Positions 1-9,350 of a stretch of 15,982 nucleotides of DNA are shown here, piece by piece. The position numbers and the translations under genes were made by a program. The notes beneath the pieces are model-generated. The model was not told where the DNA came from. It saw only the letters and a list, made by a program, of their open reading frames with translations, and made no database searches. Positions within the stretch are counted from its first letter, which is position 1. The number at the start of each line of letters is the position of its first letter. The stretch is from Cochliopodium minus (taxonomy: Eukaryota > Discosea > Himatismenida > Cochliopodiidae). Location of the stretch: assembly GCA_024220525.1 (NCBI GenBank), contig JAMYWO010000160.1, positions 64,001 to 79,982 on the forward strand. The letters are read 5' to 3'.

Positions 1-3000
1 AGACTTCCATGGCATGCTTTCTAATTTCTGGTTGAGAAGAAATGCCAGAAATCAAAGAGATCAAGTACAGCAAAGTTTCTCTGTTCACATTGACGGCCAA
101 CCCATTAAATTCTACTTCTATCGAATTTTCTACTCCCTGATACATTTTCGATTTGTTATGAACCCCCGTGTAGTTAATCTTGATCAGCTTTTTCTCTCCC
201 ATGTCTTCTTTTTCTATCTTTGAAGAAATCATTTTGTAATAATCCTCTCCCCACTTTTGTTCGTTATGATCTATCACTTCGACACTTGAAAGCTGGACAT
301 TTGATTCCACATTATGAATGTTCTTGGCGAAATCCAATGAAAGAGAATTAATAAACACCTGTTCAAAAAATTAAATAAATTCAAAAAAAAATTGTAAAAA
401 TGTTTTTACAGTGAAAATCTCTTTCTTTTCTTCTCCAAAAAGGGTGAAAGAGAATTGAGGGAGATCAAAAGAAAACATGATCTGAGGCAAATTGATGTAA
501 CTTTCAACTTGTTGCTCATTTTCCTTGACTGTCTTTTCCAAAATGTTGTCCATAACAACGAGGATATTGTTTTCGCTGTCGCTATGCTTGATCTTGTTTT
601 TTGGCTTCAGTTTTTTATCTTCAACTTTGTTCAAGGGAACGAGTGTTTGAAAGACTTTGACCAAGTCCGTCAGAATGGAAGTGTTGAAAAACGATTTTAT
701 TGGAGAAAATTTGGTGTTGATTTTGAGTGTTGGCATGGTGTGTGTAGAAACTTTGCAGAGATAAAGAGAAAGTTGTAGATTAACATTGTCCAAAATCTGT
801 GTTTGTTCCGTCAACTCTTTTCTCCACTCTCTATTTTTAGAAAAGATTGCCCTTATGTTCCGAAGGTTGACATCATAAATTGTGTAATAATTTGCTTGCT
901 CCTCTTTTTCTTGATTATCTTCAGAAATGCTTTCATTCAAAGAGCTATCGTTGAGATGGACAGATTTCTTGAGAGTGGGAGAAGAAAGAGAAGTAGAGAG
1001 CGAGTTGGAGAGATATTTTTTGAGAGAATCTTTGTTGGTTTCACAATAGAGGTTTCCCAAAACGAAAACTACAATAGCACTGTTAGGATCTTCCCAATTC
1101 TCACAAATGATAATATTGGGGGCCTCCAATTTTAACACAAGCTCCAAAGAAGTACTGCTGTGAAGGGATTCTTTCAATTTAACTTCTGCTTTGTCAATGA
1201 TAGTTTCTTCTAAATCACCAGCAATGCCATCAATGAAATCACTTTGGGCATGTTTGAAAAATTTCATTATTCTTTCCACCAATTTCAAAGAAAAGTAAAC
1301 GTCTATAGATTGTGCTTTCACATGAATGGAGGTGTCTGCATTTCCTTCTGAGGGGTTTATTTCCACTCTCAGGTACATCTGCTTCTCCTCTTTTTTGGCG
1401 GGTAAAATGGCCATGTGCTTCTTTCCGGGGGTCGAAATGTAATCAATCATTACGACAGAATCCAATGTGCTTTCAAGAAAAATATAGTTTTCTCTTTTAC
1501 TCGTCCCTAATTGTAACATCATGAAATCTATTTCGGCTATTGGCTTGTAATTTATTTTTCCTCCTTCTAGGGTTTTCTCTTTTTCACCTTCTTCTATTTC
1601 AGAGGATTGGAGAGAAAAGGTGCACTTGTCCAACAAGAAATTGACTTTTATGAGAACTGACTCTTGGTTTTCATCTTCTTTTTCTTCCTCTTGTTTCACA
1701 TGCACTCTCTTTGCCAATTCATTCAATAATATTTTGCTCACCTGACCTTTTATTTTGAAATTCTAAAAAAAAAAATTATTATTTTATTTTATCTTAAATA
1801 CAAGGTTTTTTATTTTAAAATAATAGGTTTTTTGAATAATTTATTTACTGGAGCAGAAGAAAACTTTTTTCCGAAAATAGAAAAAGATTTTTCATTTTCT
1901 TGACTGATTTCTATTTGTTTGGTGATGAGTTCCTGAGCCAATTTACGGAAATAAATGATTGTGTCAAAGTCCAACTCATTTTCCAAATTTTTGATTAAAT
2001 TTTCGTTGTACTTTTGCTTTGATCTTTTCAAGTACCAATTCTCTACGTATGCTTTTTTGTTGGACAAGTGTTTTTTGATGTAATCCCAATTCCACTTTTT
2101 TCTGTTAACTCTATTCTCTTCCATCACACACGTTATCACGTATTTCCACCATTTTTTATAATCCTTTTTTTGATTTTCTATCTCTGCTGGTTTGTATCTC
2201 ACATACTATTCCAACAAATTTTTTAATAAATCTTTTTTAAAGATGTTGATTATGAAATTATTATTAAATTAAATATTAAATTGAAATTGAACAGATTATT
2301 TTTTTTTTTACCTTATAATTCTTGATCTCAAGATACAATCTATCCATGATGCTCAATACATCTTTATATTGGTGATCATTGAGATTGATCTTGATTTTAT
2401 CAAATTTGAAATCGAGAAAGACTCTAGGAGATTCATAATTCTTCTTCTCATCCTGATTGATCAACAACTTCAAATTTCCACTTACAGGTTCGACAATATA
2501 GTTGTGCGAGATCTGATTTCGGTCTCTTGGGATCAGCGAATTCATTGCTTCTTTGAAAGAAGTGATATTATTGATATCAAACTTTATTCTTTGTTCTCTA
2601 TTCAAGTAGATTGAAAGATTTTTGAGTTCAGATATTTTTCTGATTATTTTATTTGATAATTCAGTCAAAAAACAAGCATTCCAATTTTCATCTGCAGATT
2701 CCAATCTCACTTGATCTAGAGTGATTCCAAATGAAATATTATTTCCATCATTCTCGTCCTCGTATCTGATATGGATATTAGATAATGTGATTTGCAAATT
2801 GTTGAGTATTTTTTCTTGCAATTGTTGCATCCATCCTTTCTTTTTTGGTTTTTCTGAATTCAATTCTTTTTGAAAGAGATCAGCTAATTGCAATCTTTTG
2901 ATTTTTGTTTGCAATTCTCTCTTTTCTATTGTTTCAGGAGTCTTTTTATAAAATGAGATGGATAATATCTGAAATATACTTATTTGAATGGGAAAACTTA

Positions 3001-3286
3001 CTATTTTATTATTTGGGCCCAACAAAATAAATAATTGATCAACGTGTACATTAGTTTTTTCTGAATTGAGATTTTTCCAAGGGATTTTGATATTTAAAAC
3101 ACCCAAGATCCCTTTCAAAATTCGAATGGGTAAATTAATATCATCAATAGATTCTGGCTTCACTTCCAAATTTTCCAATTTGACATTTCCTTGACCCACA
3201 GCCAAAGATAGATTTTCCTTTTCAAGTCCTCCAATATATTTTCCCAAATACTTTGTCAATAGACTGGCTATCAAGGATTCAAGCAT
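1..3286 (-). CDS. VPS13: VPS13-family bridge-like lipid transfer protein, N-terminal part (runs off left edge)
   Basis: VPS13 proteins are long hydrophobic-groove proteins that move phospholipids in bulk between membranes at organelle contact sites. Exons on the minus strand: 3286-3002, 2941-2312, 2205-1849, 1762-410 and 358 to the window edge; all junctions keep frame, giving about 994 residues without a stop. The start is the ATG at 3286, which opens directly into the Chorein_N domain (ESLIASLLTKYLGKYIGGL, then the IPWKNL motif near residue 70). Further VPS13 landmarks follow: IHIRYEDE, a W-x-x-CF segment near residue 185, and YKP...WWKYVI at the start of the 2205 exon. Residues after about 430 alternate beta-like segments with acidic linkers, as in the extended groove. 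Introns are 60, 106, 86 and 51 nt. The C-terminal half (VAB, APT1, ATG2-C and PH-like regions) lies outside the window, so the VPS13 subtype cannot be told. Family seen clearly; function is from the family. Confidence 0.9.
2942..3001 (-). other. Stopless in-frame intron of VPS13 (60 nt)
   Basis: A strong GTAAGT donor begins at 3001. There are two acceptors: CAG ending at 2969 (33-nt intron) or AAAAAG ending at 2942 (60-nt intron). Both keep frame and neither intron contains a stop, so a simple ORF reads straight through. The 60-nt version is preferred. It puts TPETIEKRELQ directly after the NNKI segment, as in VPS13 relatives, and 33 nt would be shorter than any other intron here (minimum 46). 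Confidence 0.65.
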
Positions 3287-3315
3287 TTTTTTTTATTATT
3301 ATTATTTTTAAAAGA

Positions 3316-3321
3316 TTTATT
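3316..3321 (-). promoter_or_regulatory. Candidate polyadenylation signal of the RhoGAP gene
   Basis: AATAAA on the minus strand, about 70 nt past the RhoGAP stop. It lies in the 103-bp AT-rich spacer (3287-3389) that must also hold the VPS13 promoter. Nothing else is recognisable in the spacer. Confidence 0.35.
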
Positions 3322-3389
3322 TTTGCTTTTTAAAAAAAATTTAATATATAATCGCTATCTGTTTTAAACTTTTTTGAGAAGAGAGAGAA

Positions 3390-5465
3390 TCAAATGTTTA
3401 TTTTCATGTTGACATCTTTCTCTAACATTTGAGTGAATACCTTCTTTTGTTTTAATCTTTCTTCGGGAGATAGACTAAGAAAATATTTCTTCACTTCAAT
3501 GATTTTCCCTTTCAAAACAAGATCAACAAGTTCTTCTGGGGTCTTGGGTTTTGAACTAATAAGAAGATCTTTTCTCATAGAAGATTTGATAGGAGTGTTG
3601 GGTGTGTTTTCCAATTTTTTCTCTTTGTTGTTTTCTTTATCTTTGCTATCTTTTTTTTCCTTTTTCTCTTTTTTAGGTTTTATTTTGAGTTTTTCTTTCT
3701 CCTTGTCTTCTTTTTTTGATTTTTCGTCTTCTTTTTTAGGTTTGACTTCTTTTTTGATTTCTTTTTTTGGTGGTTCTTTGATCTCTTTACTTTCTTTTTT
3801 AACTGAAAGAGAAAGATCTTTACTATCTTTTTTAACAGGAGGGCAACTAGGAACGACAAACAAGTCATTAAGTTTGTTCTTTACATTATTTTGTTGATTT
3901 TGGGGAGTAGTAGAAAAACGAATACTGGAGTATTTTTCTTTATCTTTAGTTGGAGGTCCGTTTCTGAATTTGGAAGGTGTTGGATTTTTGGGGTTTGGAT
4001 TGGAGGGAGGAGGGCTAGGTGGATGACTGGGAGGAGGATTACTTGGAGGAATGCTAAGGTTGTTGAAAGAACTGTTGGTGGGACTAAAATTGGTTTTGAT
4101 ATTAGGAGTAGAATGATTGAGAGCTGTCTGTGGAGAAGAAGGTACAGGATAATTGGGTGCGGAATTAGTAGAAGCAGAAAGAGAAGGTTCATAACCACCC
4201 GTAAAGGGTTGAGTGAGGGAATTGTGTTTGTTAAGTTTTTTCCCTTCCAAACTTTTTTCATCGCCAGGAAGTTTTTGGTTGAAAGAGTTTGGTCTAGGTG
4301 TTTTTGATAAGTATTCATTTGAACTACCTTCGTAACTGTCAGACTGATCAGACATGGATTCTTCAAAGGGAATCTCCGAAAGAGAGGAGGACTTTACAAA
4401 CTTTTCGTTATTTGGTCTGCTTCCATTACTCTCCTCATTTTCTTCTTCTTCCAATGTCTCCACTGTCAACATGATACTTGCTCTATTTAATGATTTAATA
4501 ATAAAAAATTAAAAATCATAAAATTTAAATAAAATGACCTTCTTAATGTTTGTTGCCAACGGGGGTCATCTATTTTTTTTTGTACATTTGAAAGATTGGG
4601 GGAAAACAATTTTTCGGAATGTGTTATCAAAAATTCAACAATTCTTTGTTGTGTTTGAATGTTACTCATTAATTCTAGCGGATTGTCCACTCCTTTTGGC
4701 TTAAGAAAAGAAGGAGCGAATATAATAGCAAGATTGGAAACATTCATTTTATTTGTATCTTTTTCTTTTTCTATTTCTCTCAATAATTTTAAAACTGTTT
4801 CTAATATTAATTTGTTTCCTTGTGGTAATAATCCTATTAACTGAGAGATACATCCTTCTTGTTCCTCTTCAGGTTTTCCTATTTTATTTTGGTCGTTTAT
4901 TTATTTCCGAATAAAATATAAAATTTTTTTTTTTACTCATTGCTTCAATTAACGAGTCATAGAGTGCGTAGGTCAACAGTGGATCTTTCATTTCTCTATT
5001 TTTAATTTTAATTATTTAACTTACATTGAAAAAAAATAATAAAAAATTATAAAAACCTGAAATATAATTTTAGAACTCCAGTTGCAACATGTATATCATC
5101 TTGCTCTGTTAAAATCACTGGCTTTCCTTTATCAAATCTTTTTTTTAATTCCAAAATCTTTGATTGAACTCCCGACAATCTGAATATTCCTTCAACCTTT
5201 AGATCATGATTTAAAAATATGATTAAACAGAAAAATATGATATATTTGATGTTGATATGATAGATGAAATAATTCCTTAATGTGTTGATATATGATAATT
5301 GCCAAATTATTCTATCCACTCTTCTTTGGATTTATAAATTTTCTTATTTATAAAATTACAAATATCCTTTACCATTATTCCATATTTTCTTATATATTCG
5401 ATAGTGCAACTAATCAATGGAGGAATAGAATTCGCATTCTTATCAAAGGATTTCTTTTTGCTCAT
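3390..5465 (-). CDS. RhoGAP domain protein with Lys-rich C-terminal tail
   Basis: GTPase-activating protein for Rho/Rac-type small GTPases. Exons: 5465-5373, 5196-5057, 4995-4937, 4878-4539 and 4482-3390, with introns of 176, 61, 58 and 56 nt; the model is 574 residues. The ATG at 5465 follows an in-frame TAA immediately. The RhoGAP domain sits at the extreme N terminus (about residues 14-185). It shows IPPLISCTIEYI, the arginine-finger motif VEGIFRLSG (R37), LKLYFRE split by an intron, DPLLTY, and MNVSNLAIIFAPS with the conserved N146. Catalytic residues are therefore intact. The rest is probably disordered: a Ser/Glu-rich stretch, Pro/Ser/Asn-rich residues (about 270-350), a dense Lys/Glu block, and a short helical end (LVDLVLKGKIIEVKKYF...). 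The last intron has a weak GTCATT donor, but using it joins two conserved-phase frames. Gene 3 lies upstream on the same strand, 108 bp away. The exact GTPase target cannot be read. Confidence 0.9.
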
Positions 5466-5573
5466 TTATTCAATCAATTTATATATTGATTTTTTTATTA
5501 TATTAATTTATGAAACATTCAGTAATATGATATAACATCTGGATTGGTGATGCTATTGATTAAATAATTAATT
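5466..5573 (-). other. Spacer between GNAT stop and RhoGAP start
   Basis: An AT-rich 108-bp gap that must hold the 3' end of the acetyltransferase gene and the promoter of the RhoGAP gene. A minus-strand AATAAA at 5494-5499, about 75 nt past the acetyltransferase stop, is a candidate polyadenylation signal. No other element is visible. Confidence 0.4.
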
Positions 5574-6301
5574 TTATTTGAGTAATTTTTCATATTCAAT
5601 AAAGTGGCAATCCAATTTCAAGAGATGTTTCACAGGAAATGGTTGAGTTTTTCCTGTTTCTTTGTAACCTCTCTTTTCGTAGAGATTTTTCAACCTAAAA
5701 TAACCATCAATCAAATTTGCAATAATTCCAAAATAATTTAACAAATATACCAAGGTTTAACTGATACCACCCAAAGAACAATTTTTTTACATCCCATTAT
5801 TTCCAACTTATTTTCTGTAAATATCCAAGAAAGAATTTAATTTTGTTTGTGATTAAAGAGTGATGATATATTACCAAAATTCGTTAGTATTTTTTGGGAA
5901 AGTCCCTTCCTCTTTTCGCTGTGAAAAATTTTGTTGATTTAAAGCAAAAAAAATTCAAATTAAATTCAAAACTATACTCATTATGAATACAAAGAAAATT
6001 GAAATTTGCAAATTTTGATTCTTCAAAAAATTTCACACTTATCAAAGCCACCAATATTCCATTTTCATTCTTTATTGTATAAAAACAATATTCCTCATCC
6101 TTTAATTGTTCCACATTCATCAATCTTTCTCCTTTAAATTGATATTAAAAAATGATTAAATGTTTATTTTTGGATACCTTCAACCCAAAACTCATCATCT
6201 TGTTTATAACTTGTATTAATCAAATCAAACATTTCATTATATTCATTATCTTTTGCACAAGCGAATTGAAGCCCATCAGAGAAAAAATTCTTTATGATCA
6301 T
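5574..6301 (-). CDS. GNAT-fold N-acetyltransferase, small, five exons
   Basis: Predicted acetyl-CoA-dependent acetyltransferase of 168 residues. Exons: 6301-6178, 6131-5978, 5918-5875, 5814-5751 and 5694-5574, with introns of 46, 59, 60 and 56 nt; the total of 507 nt closes in frame. Domain order fits GNAT. The N-terminal helix carries ACAKDNEYNEMFDLINTSY. Strands around GILVALISVKFF follow. Motif A reads HNDEKRKGLSQKIL in the acetyl-CoA loop position. Then come KKIVLWVVSVKPWL and the typical C-terminal LYEKRGYKETGKTQPF. Motif A deviates from the usual R/Q-x-x-G-x-G/A: K replaces R/Q and S replaces the last G/A. No single exon is long enough to be recognised alone; the family shows only after joining. 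The substrate (amino acid, polyamine, small molecule or peptide) cannot be told. The start is the first ATG of the exon and lies 23 bp from the divergent neighbour's ATG. Confidence 0.85.
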
Positions 6302-6324
6302 TTTTTTTTTAAAATAAAATTCAA
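6302..6324. promoter_or_regulatory. 23-bp divergent start region between two genes
   Basis: Only 23 bp (a T run followed by A/T sequence) separate the ATG of the minus-strand acetyltransferase (6301) from the ATG of the plus-strand ankyrin/coiled-coil gene (6325). An in-frame TAA at 6310-6312 fixes 6325 as the earliest start of the plus gene. Any promoter must overlap coding sequence of one or both genes. Confidence 0.5.
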
Positions 6325-9161
6325 ATGGATAATATTCATAATGAGATGATTGAGGCATCAAAAAGAAATGATTTCGAAAATTTGAAGAAATTATACCTAT
6401 TGAACCCATTGAATACAAAATATACATCAATAAGAGATAAATTTGATCAAAATGTTCTCGATTATGCAATTTTAAACAAAAATTTTGATATGATTTCATT
6501 TTTATTGAAAAATGGTGGAGATTTAAATAGCAAAGATGCTCATGGAAGAACATGGTTTAAATTATTTTTTATTTTGATTTCAAACCTAAAAAAATCCTCA
6601 TTAAATTTTATATTATACAGTCTATTTTTTGCATGTAAAATTGGAATTGAAGAGATTTTTGATTTAATTGTGAATAGTGGAGCAGATCGAAATATAAAAG
6701 ATAATGAACAAAATAATCTTTTGCATGTTTGTGCACAATTTGCATCAGTTGAAATAGCAAAAAAATTGATTGAAGAAGGGAAATTAAATGTTGATGAAAA
6801 GAATTTATTTGGTTATACCCCTCTTCATGTTGCAGCAAGTGCAAATAATCAAACATTGGTAGAATTATTGTTGTCTAATGGATCAATAGAAGATGAAATT
6901 TTTAAGAAATTCCAAGAACAACAAAAGTCAACACCAAAAAAAAAAACAAAGAAGGGAGGAAATGTATTGAAAAAACAATTGAATGATAAAGAAATCAAAA
7001 TAAAAGAATATGAAGAGTTGATAGCAAGATTGAATCAACAGTTCCAACAATACAAATTCAATAACGAATCTTCAATCGAAAAACTGACAGAGGAAAACAA
7101 GAACCTGAAACTCAATTTGATTTCAGATCAAAACAAGAATTCTTCACAAAATGATGATTTCTCCCCTGAAAAATTGTTAAACAAAAATAAAGAGATGGAA
7201 GAGAAATTGGAAGAAACCAAAAAACAACTTGAACTTCAAACACAAGAAAAGGACAAGTTGCAACAAAAACTAAACTTGATGAGCCTCACTCTCCAACAAG
7301 AGCTTTTTAAAGCTACCTCTTCCAATATCATTTCTAGTGAGAAGTTTATCAAAAATGAGGAACTTTTAAAGAAACAAGAAGTGCTCATTCTTTCGAAAGA
7401 CAAATCCATTTCTGAAAAGGATCAACTTCTTGAAGAGAACAAACTTCTTCTCCTTTCTAAAGATCTGACCATTGAAGACAAAAACAAGCTTTTAGAAGAA
7501 AGTAAGGAGAACATTTCTCTCAAAGAAAAATCCTTGCAAGAAAAGGAGCAGATCATCAAAGAAAAAGAAGAGATCATCAAAGAAAAAGACTCACTTTTGA
7601 ATCAAAAAGATCAATGTATACAAGAAAAAGAAAAGATGATAGAAGAGAAACAAAAACTTTTTCTCACCAAAGAAAAAGAACTCGGCCAAACCCTAAAAAA
7701 GCAAATTACTCTTCAAAACCAGATTTCTGATCAAGAAGAATCTCTTACTTTTCATAAAAACGCTTTAAAAGTTTCTCAAACAAATGTAAATAATCTTACT
7801 CTGCAATTATCTCTTTTACAACAGTCTTCTCATTCTTCCAGTGAAAGTTATTCTAAAATGAATTCTTCTTTACAACAAGCAGAGGAACAGTTGATCCTTT
7901 CTCAACATGCCCTCAAACAGAAAGAGGAACAACTTAAATCTCTTTCTCTGAAATATGATCAACTTTCCCAAGATCTTCAAAACAAGGAATATTCAATTTC
8001 CTCTCTCAAACAAGACCAAGAAAACAAAGAAAAACTGTTTTCTTCTTTGAAACAAGACAATGAGAATAAAGAAAAGCAAATCTCTTCTCTCAAGCAAGAA
8101 TGTGAGGACAGAGATAAACAAATTTCTTCTCTCAAACAAGACCAAGAAAACAAAGAAAAACTTTTTTCTTCTTTGAAACAAGACAATGAGAATAAAGACA
8201 ATCAAATCTCTTCTCTCAAGCAAGAGTGTGAGGACAGAGACAAACAAATTTCTTCTATCAAACTTAATCTTTTCGAAAGTTCCAAAAAAGAAGAGCAACA
8301 ACAAATCCTTTTCACCGAAAATAAAAAACTTTTAGAAGAAAAAGAAACCCTTCTCTCTGAGATTGTACAACTCAAAATATCCAATGTATTTCCTTTTTAA
8401 TTCAATTTTTTTATTATCATTCTTTTTTTTTTTCTACAAGGAACAACTCTCCATTGAAAAAAAGGAAAATGAAAAGAAAGGAGAGGAGATAACTCAACTA
8501 AGAAAAACAAATCTGACCATCGAAAAAAAGATTTCGGAGCTTAACGAATCTTTAGAAGCAAAGATCAATTCCAACAAAACACTGGAAAATAATCTTTCCA
8601 TTTTAAAAAACTCTTTTACTCAATACGAAAATGAAAAAAAACAAGAAATTTCCGATTCTCAAGAACAAGTGAGACAGTTGAACCTGAATGTTCTTTCCCT
8701 CCAACAAAAACTAGATCAACTCAATCAACTTTCAACTCAATTCAATCTTTTAAAATCTGAATCATCTGATCTTCACAAAAAGATTGAACTGATGGAAAAA
8801 GAAAACAAAAAACTTTTTGAGGAAAACGAAAACCTTCACATCCAAACTCTCAATCACCAGTCTCAAGCCACCTTTGGTGAAGAAAACACCTATAAAGAAA
8901 TAATGTCTCAATATTTAAAAACAAATGGAAGATTAGAAAATGAACTGGAAGATCTCAAACAATTGTGAGTTTTTTATTTATTTATATTTATTTTAATTAT
9001 TTTCAAAATTCAGTTTTTTCAATAGTATCGTGCTTACTGTCAAACTTAGCCAAAAGACCAATAACAAAGATAGTTTTGAGCTTTTTGATTTGGCAAAAAA
9101 GAAAAAGATTCCTTATACTGATTGGACTGATTTCGTGAAGTTACAATTAGGGGCCAAGTGA
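6325..9161 (+). CDS. Ankyrin repeat and long coiled-coil protein
   Basis: Exons: 6325-6554, 6621-8385, 8441-8964 and 9026-9161 (or 9014-9161), giving 884 or 888 residues. Introns are 66, 55 and 61 (or 49) nt. Residues 1 to about 170 hold four to five ankyrin repeats, for example LDYAILNKNFDMISFLLKNG, then HGRT joined across intron 1 to CLFFACKIGIEEI, NLLHVCAQFASVEIAKKLI and GYTPLHVAASANNQTLVELL. A Lys-rich hinge (near KKKTKKGG) leads to several hundred residues of Leu/Lys/Glu/Gln heptads, a long parallel coiled coil. It includes a KEKEEIIKEKD-type stretch and an expanded 14-residue repeat. The C-terminal tail (YTDWTDFVKLQLGAK) is less coiled. The first intron is a multiple of three without a stop, so a plain ORF reads through it; removing it restores the ankyrin consensus. 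The protein is probably a scaffold, tether or cytoskeletal linker. I do not recognise an orthologue. Confidence 0.78.
7996..8247 (+). repeat. Six tandem 42-nt (14-residue) coiled-coil repeats
   Basis: Six consecutive units of 14 residues (two heptads) on the pattern [I/F]SSLKQ-x-x-E-[N/D]-[K/R]-[E/D]-K-x. They are arranged as two near-identical 126-nt supra-units of types A-B-C-A-B-C (DQENKEKL, DNENKEKQ, ECEDRDKQ). A degenerate seventh start (ISSIK) follows. Nucleotide identity between the two 126-nt copies is very high, so the duplication is recent. Confidence 0.9.
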
Positions 9162-9350
9162 TTATTGGAATAATATTCTTTGAATGAAAATGAGAAAAAA
9201 AAAAAAAAAATTAAAAAATTAAATATCCTTATTCCAAGATTTTTTTATTGTTGAAGAGATACAAAAATGAAGATTTTTTTTTGAATCAATCTTTGAGAAA
9301 AGTATTCACATTCATAAAATTTGGCTTAATAAAAAAATTATATAAAAAAA
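9162..9350. other. Intergenic spacer, AT-rich
   Basis: 189 bp between the ankyrin/coiled-coil stop and the next ATG, containing a 16-A run near 9195 and several T/A homopolymers. I see no gene. It should hold the polyadenylation site of the upstream gene and the promoter of the EEP gene. Confidence 0.5.

Noticed and set aside
455-1135. Plus-strand ORFs of about 110 codons opposite VPS13
   Set aside because: Antisense shadows with no family resemblance; the minus strand carries a clear VPS13 frame with matched splice sites.
3433-3897. Plus-strand Ser/Phe/Leu-rich ORF looking like a membrane protein
   Set aside because: Antisense of the Lys/Glu-rich RhoGAP tail; Lys and Glu codons read backwards give Phe, Leu and Ser.
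5198-5372. Hydrophobic N-terminal extension of the RhoGAP exon that could be a transmembrane segment
   Set aside because: It is the 176-nt first intron read in frame; splicing 5373 to 5196 gives KYGIM-VEGIFR, the normal RhoGAP sequence.
7977-8384. Several minus-strand Cys/Ser/Phe repeat ORFs
   Set aside because: Antisense of the 14-residue coiled-coil repeat; their repetition simply mirrors the sense strand.
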